DNA of 64,000 nucleotides from Streptomyces zingiberis (GCF_012034935.1 NZ_JAATEN010000005.1:330168-394167), one strand, 5' to 3'. Positions 24,077-33,153 are shown, numbered from the stretch's first letter. A program made the numbers and translations. Notes: generated by a model from the letters alone, not told the origin.

Positions 24077-25888
24077 ATGGACACCTTCGACCAGTTGCTC
24101 TACGGGTTCGGGGTCGCGCTCTCCCCCGAGAACCTGCTCTTCGTCTTCCTCGGCTGCCTCCTCGGCACCGTCATCGGGATGCTGCCGGGCCTCGGCCCGA
24201 TCAGCGCGATCTCCCTGATGATCCCGATCGCCTTCACCCTCGACCCCGCCTCGGCCATCATCCTGCTGGCCGGCGTCTACTACGGGGCCATCTTCGGCGG
24301 CTCCACCTCCTCCATCCTGCTCAACGCGCCAGGCGTGGCGGGCACGGTGGCCACCTCGTTCGACGGCTATCCGATGGCCCGCAAGGGGGCGGCGGGCAAA
24401 GCGCTCGCGATCGCCGCCTTCGCCTCGTTCACCGGCGGCACCGTGGGCGTCATCGGGCTGATGCTGATCGCACCCTCGCTCTCCGCGCTGACCGTCAGCT
24501 TCGGCCCGGCCGAGTACTTCGGGCTGATGGTGCTCGGGCTCACGGCCGTCGTCTCCCTCTCCGGGCAGAACCTCACCAAGGGGCTCATCTCCGCCACCGT
24601 GGGTGTGATGATCGCCCTGGTCGGCATCGACTCCCAGACGTCCACCCTCCGCTTCACCTTCGGGCGGCCGGAGCTGTACGAGGGCGTGCAGTTCCTCATC
24701 GTGGCGCTCGGCGTGTTCGCGCTCGCCGAGGTCTTCGTGATGATCCTGCGGCGTGGCCGGGGCACCACCGGCGGGCAGCTCAGCTCGCTGCGGCTGAACC
24801 GGCGCGAGGTCCGCACGATGAGCGGCCCCACCGCCCGGGGCTCCGTGCTGGGCTTCTTCGTCGGGGTGCTGCCCGGGGCGGGCGCCACCGTGGCGTCGTT
24901 CCTGTCGTACTCCTTCGAGAAGCGGATCGCCAAGGACGGCAACACCTTCGGCAAGGGCAACATCAAGGGTGTCGCCGCGCCGGAGTCCGCCAACAACTCG
25001 GCGGCCGTCGGTTCCTTCGTCCCGCTGATGACGCTCGGCGTGCCGGGTTCCGGCACCACCGCGGTGCTGCTCGGCGCCCTGCTGGTGCTGGGTGTGCAGC
25101 CGGGTCCGCTGATGCTGGAGGAGCGGCCGGAGATCTTCTGGGGCGTGGTCGCCAGCATGTACATCGGCAACCTCGTCCTGCTGATCCTCAACCTCCCGCT
25201 GATCCCGCTCTTCGCCAAGGTGCTCAAGACCCCGCAGGCACTGCTGCTGCCGCTGATCGTGGTCTTCTGCGTGGTCGGTGTGTACGGGCACAGCTTCAAC
25301 GTCTTCGACCTCTGGCTGCTGGTCGGGTTCGGCGTGCTCGGCTTCCTGATGCGGAGCAACGGCTTCCCCGCGGCGCCGCTGATCCTCGGGCTGATCCTGG
25401 GCGGCCTCATGGAACGCTCCATGCGGCAGGCCCTTCAGATCTCCTCGGGCGACTACTCGACCTTCCTCACCAAGCCGATCTCCGCCACGCTGCTGGCCGT
25501 GGCGGCGCTGTCGCTGCTGGGCTCGGTGCTCGGCCCCTGGCGCCGCCGCCGCGCGGCGGCCCGGGAGCGGGCCGGCGGCGGGGGCGAGGGTCCCTCCGGG
25601 GGCACGGGCGCGGCGCCCGGCGCGGACGGTCCCGGTGACGGGCCGGCCGGCGAGGGCGAGCCCGGTGCCGGGCCGGCCGGCCCCGCGGAGCGCCCCGCCG
25701 GGCCGTCCGGCGACGGTGGGGACGCCGGGGAGCCGCGGCCCCTCGGCCCGGACGGAGGATCCACCGGCGCCGGGGAGAAGGTCCCGGCAGGCCACCCGGG
25801 CGGTTCCGGACCTGGTCGGAGCGGTCCTCCGGGTGCTTCCATGGGCGGCGACGGCACCCCGGGCGGCGAGAGGCACCAGGACGGATGA
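24077..25888 (+). CDS. tctA: Tripartite tricarboxylate transporter, large permease subunit
   Basis: A 603-residue TctA permease. Residues 1-495 form the ~12-helix transport domain with both family motifs: GMLPGLGPISAISLMIPI near residue 35, YYGAIFGGSTSSILLN, and the repeat GVLPGAGATVASFLSYSFEKR in the second half, with PESANNSAAVGSFVPLMTLGVPGS. The last ~105 residues are a Gly/Pro/Ala/Asp-rich tail not found in typical TctA proteins (about 500 residues) and presumably cytoplasmic. It follows tctB by 15 bases and its stop overlaps the start of a second binding-protein gene. Confidence 0.94.
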   Translation: MDTFDQLLYGFGVALSPENLLFVFLGCLLGTVIGMLPGLGPISAISLMIPIAFTLDPASAIILLAGVYYGAIFGGSTSSILLNAPGVAGTVATSFDGYPMARKGAAGKALAIAAFASFTGGTVGVIGLMLIAPSLSALTVSFGPAEYFGLMVLGLTAVVSLSGQNLTKGLISATVGVMIALVGIDSQTSTLRFTFGRPELYEGVQFLIVALGVFALAEVFVMILRRGRGTTGGQLSSLRLNRREVRTMSGPTARGSVLGFFVGVLPGAGATVASFLSYSFEKRIAKDGNTFGKGNIKGVAAPESANNSAAVGSFVPLMTLGVPGSGTTAVLLGALLVLGVQPGPLMLEERPEIFWGVVASMYIGNLVLLILNLPLIPLFAKVLKTPQALLLPLIVVFCVVGVYGHSFNVFDLWLLVGFGVLGFLMRSNGFPAAPLILGLILGGLMERSMRQALQISSGDYSTFLTKPISATLLAVAALSLLGSVLGPWRRRRAAARERAGGGGEGPSGGTGAAPGADGPGDGPAGEGEPGAGPAGPAERPAGPSGDGGDAGEPRPLGPDGGSTGAGEKVPAGHPGGSGPGRSGPPGASMGGDGTPGGERHQDG

Positions 25889-27078
25889 CCGCGGACGGCG
25901 GATCGCGCCCGGCGCGGCGGCAGGTCGCCGCCGCGCTGGCCGCGGTCTGCCTGACGCCCGTCGCGAGCTGCGCCCCGGGGCCCGTCCCGCGGGCGCCGCT
26001 CCGCGTCATGGTGCCCGGCCCGGCCGGCGGCGGGTACGACATCACGGCCCGCACCCTCGCGGTGCTGCTGCGCGAGACCGGCCTCTCCCCCGAGGCGGAG
26101 GTCTTCAACCTCGCCGGCTCGTCCGGCACCGTGGCGCTGACCCGGCTCGTCCACGAGACCGGCAACGAGCGGCTGCTGCTGATGATGGGCCTGGGCCTGG
26201 TCGGCCGGGTCCTCTCGGAGGGCGCCCCGTACGGCGTCGCCGAGGCCACGCCGCTGGCCCGGCTGATCGACGAGCCCGAGACGGTGGTGGTGCGGGCCGA
26301 CTCCCCGTACCGGACCTTCGGCGAACTGGTCCGGGCCTGGCGGCAGGGCCCGGAGGCGGCCACGCCGTCCGCCGGTTCCGGGAAGTCCGGGGACTCCGGG
26401 GACTCCGGGGACTCCGGGAAGTCCGGGAAGTCCGGGGACTCCGGCAGCTCCGGGGGCCTGGTCGCCGGGGTGGGGTCGGGACGCGGGGGCCCCGACCACC
26501 TGGCGCTGATGCTGATCGCCGAGACCGTCGGACTGGCGCCCGCCGATGTCGCGTTCGACCGCTTCGACGGCGGCGGCAGGCTGCTGGCCCCCGTGCTCGA
26601 CCGCCGGGTGGACTTCGCCCTGACCGGGATCAGCGAGTACCGGCACGCCGTCGCCGCCGGCCGGCTCCGGGTGCTCGCCGTGACCGGGCCCCGGCGGGTC
26701 AGCGGGGTGGACGCGCCCACCCTGCGCGAGGCCGGTTACCCCCTGGAGGTCGTCAACTGGCGCGGTGTCCTGGCCCCGCCGGGGATCTCCCGGCGGGACC
26801 GGGCCGCCCTGGTGCGGATGCTGGACCGGCTGCGGGCGACCCCGCAGTGGCGGCGCGCCCTGCGGGAGAACAACTGGTCGGACGCCTTCCTGACGGGCGA
26901 CCGGTTCGCCGCGTTCCTGGCGTCGGAGGACCGCCGGGTCGGCGCGCATCTCGACCGGCTGGGCCTGGGCGGCCGGGACCAGGCCCCCACCGGCCCGCGG
27001 CCGGGAGCGGACGGCTCCGGAAACCCGGCCGTCCCCTCCGCCGCCCGTCCCGGGACCGGGGGCGGCGTACCGCCGTGA
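25885..27078 (+). CDS. Second TctC-family substrate-binding lipoprotein
   Basis: A 397-residue divergent member of the TctC/Bug family. It has an N-terminal signal with lipobox PVASC, then LRVMVPGPAGGGYDITARTLAVLL, EVFNLAGSSGTVALTRL, GGPDHLALMLIAETVG, DRFDGGGRLLAPVLDRRVDFAL and VVNWRGVLAPPGIS. It carries a Ser-Gly-Asp/Ser-Gly-Lys repeat insert at about residues 165-191, in a surface loop just before the second domain, and a disordered C-terminal tail. The ATG overlaps the tctA stop (25885-25888), so it is the fourth gene of the operon. A second binder could widen substrate range or act as a co-sensor for the CitA-like kinase. Confidence 0.88.
   Translation: MTADGGSRPARRQVAAALAAVCLTPVASCAPGPVPRAPLRVMVPGPAGGGYDITARTLAVLLRETGLSPEAEVFNLAGSSGTVALTRLVHETGNERLLLMMGLGLVGRVLSEGAPYGVAEATPLARLIDEPETVVVRADSPYRTFGELVRAWRQGPEAATPSAGSGKSGDSGDSGDSGKSGKSGDSGSSGGLVAGVGSGRGGPDHLALMLIAETVGLAPADVAFDRFDGGGRLLAPVLDRRVDFALTGISEYRHAVAAGRLRVLAVTGPRRVSGVDAPTLREAGYPLEVVNWRGVLAPPGISRRDRAALVRMLDRLRATPQWRRALRENNWSDAFLTGDRFAAFLASEDRRVGAHLDRLGLGGRDQAPTGPRPGADGSGNPAVPSAARPGTGGGVPP
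26377..26457 (+). repeat. Nine-unit 9-bp in-frame repeat in the second tctC-like gene
   Basis: Nine consecutive 9-base units (tccgggaag or tccggggac, the last two degenerate) encode Ser-Gly-Lys or Ser-Gly-Asp triplets. The charge alternates between positive and negative, giving a flexible loop in an otherwise conserved binding protein. Confidence 0.9.
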
Positions 27079-27120
27079 GCCCGCGCCGGGGCCCCCGCCC
27101 CGGCCGCGCCCGGTCCCGTC

Positions 27121-29115
27121 TCAGCGGGCCTTCGGGGGCACCGGCGGCACGGGCAGCACCACCGGGAGCCGCAGCTCGGCGAAGGCGCCCGCCGGGACGG
27201 CCGGGGAGCGCGGCGCCACCGCGGGCAGCCGCCGGTACGCCTCGCCCTGCGCGGGGCGGGGGTCGGCCTCCCCCCGGTTGGGCCAGAGCGACATGGCCCG
27301 CTCCGCCTGCGCCGTGATCGTCAGCGACGGGTTGACGCCCAGGTTCGCGGAGACCGCCGAACCGTCCACGACATGGATGCCCGGGTGCCCGTGGAGCCGG
27401 TGGTACGGGTCGATGACGCCCTGCCCGGCGTCCTCGCCGATCGGGCAGCCGCCGAGGAAGTGGGCGGTGAGCGGGGCGCCGATCACCTCGCCGATGTTGG
27501 TGCCCGGGTGACCGCCGATGTCCTCCGCGATGTGGCGCGCCGCCTCGGCGCCCTCCGGGAGGAACACCGGATTGGGCGCGCCGTGCCCCTGCCGCGCGGT
27601 GAGCAGCCCCTTCCCCGGCCCCTTCGGCCGGCGGTACGTGGTCAGCGAGTTGTCGAGGGACTGCATGACCAGCCCGATGATCGTCCGCTCGGACCAGCGG
27701 CGGGCGGAGAGCGAGCGGAGCAGCAGCACGGGGTGGCGCAGGCAGTGCAGGGTGTGCGCGAGCACCCGGGGCAGCCGGGAGCCGTGCGGCACCTGGAGGG
27801 TGGTCAGCAGGCTCATCGCGTTGGATCCCTTGCCGTACCGCACCGGCTCGATGTGGGTGTCGGCGTCCGGGTGGACGGAGGACGTGATCGCCACGCCCCG
27901 GGTGAAGTCGGGCTCCACGCCGTACTTCTCGCGGTACCAGGAGGGGGTGGTCATGGCGCCGACCAGGGCCTCGGAGTTGGTGCGGGTGAGGGTCCCCAGC
28001 CGCGGTGAGATCCGCTCCAGCCGGCCCTCGTCGCGCATGGTGTGGAGCAGGGTCTGGGTGCCGTAGGTGCCGGCGGCGAGCACCACCTGCCGGGCGCGGA
28101 GCACCGTGCCCTGCGCGCGGCGCCGGCGGCGGCGCCCGGCGGTGGGGACGGTGGAGACGGCGTAACCGCCGGCACCGTCCTCGGTGACGGCGGTGACCGT
28201 CGTCATGGGGTGGACGACGGCACCGCCCCGCTCGGCGAGGTACAGGTAGTTCTCGGTGAGGGTGTTCTTGGCCCCGCGGCGGCAGCCCGTCATGCACTCG
28301 CCGCACTCGGCGCAGGCCCGGCGGGCGGGACCGGCGCCGCCGAAGTAGGGGTCGGGCACCTCGGTCCCCGGCGCGACCCGCTCCCCGCGGGCCTCCCCGT
28401 CCGCCACGGCGTCCGCGCCGTCGCCGAAGAAGACCCCGACGGGGGCGAGATGGAAGGTGTCCCCCACGCCCATCCGCTCGGCGGCGGCCTTCAGATGGAC
28501 GTCGGAGGGGGTCATGGTGGGGTTGAGCCGTACGCCGAGCATCCGCCGCGCCTGCTCGTAGTAGGGCGTCAGCTCCGCCTGCCAGTCGGTGATGTGGCCC
28601 CACTGCGGGTCCTCGAAGAAGGGGCGCGGCGGCACGTAGAGGGTGTTCGCGTAGTTGAGCGAACCGCCGCCGACACCCGCGCCGGCCAGGATCATCACGT
28701 TGTTGAGCAGATGGATCCGCTGGAGGCCGTAGAGGCCCAGGGCCGGGGCCCAGAGGAACCGCTTCACGTCCCAGGAGGTCTTCGGCAGGGTCTCCCGGGT
28801 GAAGCGGCGGCCCGCTTCGAGGACGCCGACCCGGTACCCCTTCTCGGTCAGGCGCAGGGCGGAGACGGAACCGCCGAAGCCGGAGCCGACGACGATCACG
28901 TCGTAGTCATAGTCGTGGCCGCCGTCGCCGTCGTGGCCGCCTTGGTGGCCGCCTTGGTGGCCGCCTTGGTGGCCGCCGTCGTCATCGGCGATCACGTCAC
29001 CGCCGGTGGCGTGGCTGTCGCGGCCGGTCCGGCCGGTCCCGGCGGTCCCGGTGGCCCTGCCGGTCCCGCTCGCGGCGGCTGTTCCGTCGGTGGCTGTCTC
29101 GTCGGTGTCGGCCAC
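27121..29115 (-). CDS. GMC-family oxidoreductase (cholesterol oxidase/ChoD-like)
   Basis: A 664-residue FAD-dependent oxidoreductase. The FAD motif VIVVGSGFGGSVSALRL begins near residue 70, with LNNVMILAGAGVGGGSLNYAN and the C-terminal GIHVVDGSAVSANLGVNPSLT carrying the His/Asn catalytic region. A Cys cluster, CAECGECMTGC (C-x2-C-x2-C-x3-C), lies near residues 265-278. Synteny and sequence resemble ChoD-type proteins, so sterol or other hydrophobic alcohols are plausible substrates. No signal peptide is visible; residues 1-65 are low complexity with a GGHQ repeat. GTG at 29115 is preceded by GGGAGAG. The frame is open far upstream across the dehydrogenase gene, but that part is an antisense artefact. 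Confidence 0.88.
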   Translation of the reverse strand: MADTDETATDGTAAASGTGRATGTAGTGRTGRDSHATGGDVIADDDGGHQGGHQGGHQGGHDGDGGHDYDYDVIVVGSGFGGSVSALRLTEKGYRVGVLEAGRRFTRETLPKTSWDVKRFLWAPALGLYGLQRIHLLNNVMILAGAGVGGGSLNYANTLYVPPRPFFEDPQWGHITDWQAELTPYYEQARRMLGVRLNPTMTPSDVHLKAAAERMGVGDTFHLAPVGVFFGDGADAVADGEARGERVAPGTEVPDPYFGGAGPARRACAECGECMTGCRRGAKNTLTENYLYLAERGGAVVHPMTTVTAVTEDGAGGYAVSTVPTAGRRRRRRAQGTVLRARQVVLAAGTYGTQTLLHTMRDEGRLERISPRLGTLTRTNSEALVGAMTTPSWYREKYGVEPDFTRGVAITSSVHPDADTHIEPVRYGKGSNAMSLLTTLQVPHGSRLPRVLAHTLHCLRHPVLLLRSLSARRWSERTIIGLVMQSLDNSLTTYRRPKGPGKGLLTARQGHGAPNPVFLPEGAEAARHIAEDIGGHPGTNIGEVIGAPLTAHFLGGCPIGEDAGQGVIDPYHRLHGHPGIHVVDGSAVSANLGVNPSLTITAQAERAMSLWPNRGEADPRPAQGEAYRRLPAVAPRSPAVPAGAFAELRLPVVLPVPPVPPKAR
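28930..28977 (-). repeat. Four-unit 12-bp in-frame repeat coding GGHQ in the GMC oxidoreductase
   Basis: On the + strand the units read gtcgtggccgcc and then three times ttggtggccgcc. On the coding strand they give Gly-Gly-His-Gln (last unit Gly-Gly-His-Asp). They form a His-rich N-terminal tether just before the FAD domain. Confidence 0.9.
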
Positions 29116-29309
29116 GGTGGCGGCTCTCCCATGCTGGTCGTCCGGGCCGGCCGGGCCTGGGGAGGGCACGGCCGGGGCCGCCCCGGCCCGCTCGCGCGGT
29201 GCCGTCCGGGGCGGTGGGGTGGTCAGGGTCGGGCGGTGGGGTGTGCGGTGAGGTGGCGGGGCCGGGCGCGGGAGGCGGGGCGTCCGCGCGACCGGCCCCG
29301 ATCGAGAGG

Positions 29310-31091
29310 TCAGCGGAGCCGGAGCGCCTTCATGGCGCGCAGGCCCAGGGAGAGGACGGAGGCGTACTTCTCGTCGCTGAGGCCGAGGGACGGGGCGAGC
29401 GGCAGCAGCCGCTGCTGCGCCACGGTCTGCGGCTCGGTGTACTTGAGGATGCCCTCGGCGCCGTGCCGGCGGCCGAGACCGGAGTCGCCCATGCCGCCCA
29501 TCGGCGCCTGCACGCTGCCGTACCCGGCGGCGTACGCCTCGTTGACGTTGGCCGTGCCGGTGCGCAGCCGCCCGGCCAGGGCCCGGCCGCGGCGTCCGTT
29601 CCGCGTCCAGACGCTGGAGTTCAGCCCGTACGGCGTGGCGTTGGCCCGCTCGACGGCCTCGTCGTCGTCGCGGAAGCGGTACACCGAGACGACCGGCCCG
29701 AAGGTCTCCTCGGCACAGACGGCCATGGTGCCGTCCACCCCGTCGAGGATGGTCGGCTCGTGGAACCAGGGGCCGATGTCCGGGCGGGCCCGGCCCCCGG
29801 CGATCACCTCGGCGCCCCGCGCCACCGCGTCCTCGACGTGCCGGCGGACGGCCTCCAGCTGGCGGGCGGAGGAGAGGGAGCCCATGTCGGCGCCGTAGCC
29901 GAGGACGGCGCCGAGCCTCATGGCCCGGGTGCGGGCGGCGAAGCGGGCCAGGAAGTCCTCGGCCACGGACTCGTGGACCAGCAGCCGTTCGACGGAGATG
30001 CAGAGCTGGCCGCTGGAGGAGAAGCAGGCACGGACGGCGCCCTCGGCGGCCTTGTCCAGGTCGGCGTCGTCCAGCACCAGCATGGCGTTCTTGCCGCCCA
30101 GTTCGAGGGAGCAGCCGATGAGGCGGGTGGCGGCACCCTGGGCGACGAGGCGGCCGGTGCGGGTGGAGCCGGTGAAGGAGACGTAGTCGGCCTCCTGGAC
30201 GACGGCCGGCCCGACGACCGGCCCGTCCCCGATGACCACCTGCCAGACCCCCTCCGGCAGCCCCGCCTCGATCAGCAGCCGCCGGGTCCACAGCGCGGTG
30301 AGCGCCGTCTCGGTGTCGGGCTTCATCACCACGGCGTTGCCGGCCGCGAAGGCGGGCAGCGCGTCGCCGGCGGAGAGCTCCAGCGGGTAGTTCCACGGCG
30401 CGATCTGGCCGACGACCCCGCGCGGGTGGCGCCGCTCCTCGACCCGGGTGAGCACCGGGAGGGCGCCGGTGTGCCGCCGCGGCTTGAGGTAGGCCCCGGC
30501 GCGGCGGCCGTAGTGGCGCGCCGCCATGGCGACGACCTGCACCTCCTCGTGGGCGTGGAGGCGGGTCTTGCCGGTCTCCAGCTGGATCAGGTCCAGCACC
30601 TCGTCCTGGCGGGCGAGCAGCAGGTCGTGGAAGCGGAGCAGCACGGCGGCCCGGGCGCGTACCGGGACCCGGGCCCAGGCGCGCTGGGCGTCCCGGGCCC
30701 GCTCGAAGGCGGTGGCCACCTCCAGCGGCGTGGTCTCGGGGAGTTCGGCCAGCCGCTCGCCGGTGAACGGGGTGTGGCTCGCGGTGCGGCCGGAGCCGGC
30801 GACGCCCTCGGTGAGCCGGGCGACCAGCTCCGGGGTGACCACGTCGGCCGGGGTCCGCGCGCCCGGGGGCGCGGTGAGGACCGGGTTGCCGCCGTCCGGG
30901 GCCGCGTCCGTGGCTCCGGACGATGCCGCGTCCGGGGATCCGTCCGGGGCCGCGGGCCCGGCCGGGCCCGCCGGTGCGGCCGGCGCGGACGCGTCCGCGG
31001 CGGGGGTCGCGGTGGGCGTTCCGGGGGCCGGGGCGTCCTCGGCGGGGTGGGGCGCTGCGCTGTGCTGCGAGGTCGCCTGCGTCTCCGTCAT
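29310..31091 (-). CDS. Succinate-semialdehyde dehydrogenase (NADP+), GabD2-like
   Basis: A 593-residue aldehyde dehydrogenase. The core starts near residue 85 after an Ala/Pro-rich leader. Motifs: cofactor-binding VGQIAPWNYPLELSAGDALPA, FTGSTRTG, the general base Glu in LELGGKN (near residue 328) and the nucleophile Cys in SGQLCISVERL (near residue 362). The sequence is of the NADP-dependent succinate-semialdehyde dehydrogenase group, oxidising succinate semialdehyde to succinate. It ends 195 bases before the GMC gene on the same strand, so they may be co-transcribed. The 80-residue leader is unlike family norms and is probably disordered. Confidence 0.9.
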   Translation of the reverse strand: MTETQATSQHSAAPHPAEDAPAPGTPTATPAADASAPAAPAGPAGPAAPDGSPDAASSGATDAAPDGGNPVLTAPPGARTPADVVTPELVARLTEGVAGSGRTASHTPFTGERLAELPETTPLEVATAFERARDAQRAWARVPVRARAAVLLRFHDLLLARQDEVLDLIQLETGKTRLHAHEEVQVVAMAARHYGRRAGAYLKPRRHTGALPVLTRVEERRHPRGVVGQIAPWNYPLELSAGDALPAFAAGNAVVMKPDTETALTALWTRRLLIEAGLPEGVWQVVIGDGPVVGPAVVQEADYVSFTGSTRTGRLVAQGAATRLIGCSLELGGKNAMLVLDDADLDKAAEGAVRACFSSSGQLCISVERLLVHESVAEDFLARFAARTRAMRLGAVLGYGADMGSLSSARQLEAVRRHVEDAVARGAEVIAGGRARPDIGPWFHEPTILDGVDGTMAVCAEETFGPVVSVYRFRDDDEAVERANATPYGLNSSVWTRNGRRGRALAGRLRTGTANVNEAYAAGYGSVQAPMGGMGDSGLGRRHGAEGILKYTEPQTVAQQRLLPLAPSLGLSDEKYASVLSLGLRAMKALRLR

Positions 31092-31121
31092 GCGCCGAGG
31101 GTAAGACCAGTCGACCCGTTT

Positions 31122-31140
31122 GTGTACCCGGCGGTAACAC
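31122..31140. promoter_or_regulatory. Possible operator dyad upstream of the semialdehyde dehydrogenase
   Basis: The sequence gtgtaccc-ggc-ggtaacac is an imperfect 19-base inverted repeat (six of eight positions symmetric) located 31 bases upstream of the start codon in an AT-richer patch. Its size fits a TetR/GntR-type site, but no regulator gene is adjacent. Confidence 0.3.
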
Positions 31141-31293
31141 CGATTTCACGCATCCCGGACCCGGCGGCGTGACGATGCCACCGTTCACTGGCACAAGGCC
31201 GCTGGTCAGGTGGTTCTCAAGGAGGGACGGTGAGGGTGCTGTGTTCCTCGGGGATCCCGGCGGACGGCCACCGGAAACCCGGCGGCCCCGCCC

Positions 31294-33153
31294 TCAGAGC
31301 TGCTGTATCCGCAGGTGCCGCACGACCTCCCGGAACAGCGCCTCCCCCTCCGGGCGGGCGTGCCCCTCGGCGGGCATCGAGACGCGCAGCCGCCAGCGGA
31401 CCCGCTCCTCGCTGACGTACAGATGCTCGCGGTAGTGGCGGGTGACGTCGTCGTCCCCGGCGGCGTAGGCGCGGTAGGTGGTGAACACCTGGGCGGCCTC
31501 CCGGCCCTGCTGGAGCGCCTCGCGCGTGGTGCTGCGCGCCTCCTCCACGGAGTTCTCGCCCCCGTCCTCGTAGTACGCGACCAGCTCCTCGGCCGCCTCC
31601 GCCGCCGTCTCCGGGTTGGGCGGGTCCGGCGGCCCGATCGTGCGCTCACCGGGGGCCGGGTCCTCGTCCCGCCACAGCTCCACCCGGTAGACGCCGCTGG
31701 GATCGGCGAAGGTGACGTAGCCCTCCTCGGCCTCGGTGCGCCGGTAGTCGCCGGGCAGGATCAGGGAGGCCTTGACGATCTCGCCCTCCTCCCGGAGCTT
31801 CCAGCCCTCCGGCGGGCCGTCGTCCCCGCCGAACGGGTTCACCAGCAACACCGTGACCAGCGTGGCGGCCAGCACCCCGCCCACCAGGCCGAGCCGCCCC
31901 TTGCGGCCGCGGAGGGCGGCGGCCGGGCCGCTCGGGACCGGTCCCGCCGGCGCGGCGGGCGCGGGCGCCGGGCGCGGCGGCCGGGCCACGTCCATCAGGA
32001 CCGTCCGGATCTCGGCTGGCGTGGGGCGCCCCGCCGGGTCCTTGCGCAGCAGCTGCATCACGAGGCCGCCGAGCGCCCCGGCGCCCCGGGCGGGCGGGGC
32101 CGGTTCGGCGGAGAGCACGGCTTGCAGGGTGGCGGGCGTGTTGGAGCGCCGGTACGGCGACATGCCCTCGACCGCCGCGTACAGCAGCACGCCCAGCGAC
32201 CACAGGTCGGACTCCGGCCCCGGGAGCCGGCCGAGCACCCGCTCGGGCGCGATGAACTCGGGGGAGCCGACGAACGCGCCCGTCTCGGTGAGCCGTTGCT
32301 CGCCCTCCACCTGCGCGATGCCGAAGTCGGTGAGCACCACCCGGTCGTACCGGCCGAGCAGGACGTTGTCCGGTTTGACGTCCCGGTGCAGCACACCCGC
32401 CTCGTGCGCGGCCGTCAGGGCGCCGAGGACGTCGAGGCCGATCCGGGCGGCCTCGCGGGGGTCGAGGGTGCCCTCCGCGAGCCGGTCGCCGAGGGACTGG
32501 CCGCGGACCAGCTCCATGACGATCCACGGGCGGCCCTCCTCGACGACCACGTCGTGCACGGTCACCACGGAGGGGTGGTCGATCGCGGCGGCGGCGCGCG
32601 CCTCGCGCCGCATCCGCCGGTACACGGTCTCCGTCTCCGCCTGGCTCAACTGGTCCGGGACGCGCGGCTCCTTGACGGCCACCTCGCGCTCCACGACCTC
32701 GTCCCGGGCCTTCCAGACGGTGCCCATGCCGCCGTGGCCGAGACGGGACAGGAGGCGGTAACGGCCGCCGACCACCCGGCCCGGCCCGGGCGCCTCCCCG
32801 GGCACCTCCCCGGACGGGGGCGCGGGGGGTGAAGCGTGGGCCGGGGCTGAGGCGAACCCCGGGGCGAGGGCGGGCCCGGACGGCCCTCCGGCGGCTTCCC
32901 CCGCACCGCCACCGGGGGCACCGCCGGTGAGCGGGCCGAAGCCGTCCGGCGCCACCCCGCGGCCGGTCGGCGTCCCGTCGGCGGTCACGGGGTGCCGGGC
33001 CGCGCCGCTCTCCGCGCCGGCACCTTCTCCGCCAGGCCGGGCGGCGCCGTCGCGGCCGTCCGGGGCGGGTGGCGCGTGGCCGGTGGCGGGTGCGTCCGGC
33101 GGCCGGATCAGATAGCTGGTGGGCTCGTCGGCCCGTCCCCCGTGCTTCGTCAT
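31294..33153 (-). CDS. Transmembrane serine/threonine protein kinase 1
   Basis: A 619-residue Hanks-type kinase. Residues 1-125 are Gly/Pro/Ala-rich. The kinase domain (about 128-395) has an intact glycine loop GHGGMGTVW, Lys in VAVKEPR, catalytic HRDVKPDN near residue 254, DFG and the APE equivalent in SPEFIAPE. A proline linker and one transmembrane helix (GLVGGVLAATLVTVLLV, near residue 430) lead to an extracytoplasmic domain of ~185 residues with no PASTA repeats (GWKLREEGEIVKASLILPGDYRR ... VRWRLRVSMPAEG). It heads nothing downstream on its strand except the dehydrogenase gene, and is the last of four tandem kinase genes. The ATG at 33153 lacks a strong ribosome binding site; the open frame upstream is non-coding in character. 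Confidence 0.92.
   Translation of the reverse strand: MTKHGGRADEPTSYLIRPPDAPATGHAPPAPDGRDGAARPGGEGAGAESGAARHPVTADGTPTGRGVAPDGFGPLTGGAPGGGAGEAAGGPSGPALAPGFASAPAHASPPAPPSGEVPGEAPGPGRVVGGRYRLLSRLGHGGMGTVWKARDEVVEREVAVKEPRVPDQLSQAETETVYRRMRREARAAAAIDHPSVVTVHDVVVEEGRPWIVMELVRGQSLGDRLAEGTLDPREAARIGLDVLGALTAAHEAGVLHRDVKPDNVLLGRYDRVVLTDFGIAQVEGEQRLTETGAFVGSPEFIAPERVLGRLPGPESDLWSLGVLLYAAVEGMSPYRRSNTPATLQAVLSAEPAPPARGAGALGGLVMQLLRKDPAGRPTPAEIRTVLMDVARPPRPAPAPAAPAGPVPSGPAAALRGRKGRLGLVGGVLAATLVTVLLVNPFGGDDGPPEGWKLREEGEIVKASLILPGDYRRTEAEEGYVTFADPSGVYRVELWRDEDPAPGERTIGPPDPPNPETAAEAAEELVAYYEDGGENSVEEARSTTREALQQGREAAQVFTTYRAYAAGDDDVTRHYREHLYVSEERVRWRLRVSMPAEGHARPEGEALFREVVRHLRIQQL

Noticed and set aside
29116..31194. 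In-frame extension of the GMC oxidoreductase to 1357 residues on the minus strand.
   Set aside because: The extra part is a different frame of the semialdehyde dehydrogenase gene and is Arg/Pro-rich nonsense; a good ribosome binding site exists at 29115.
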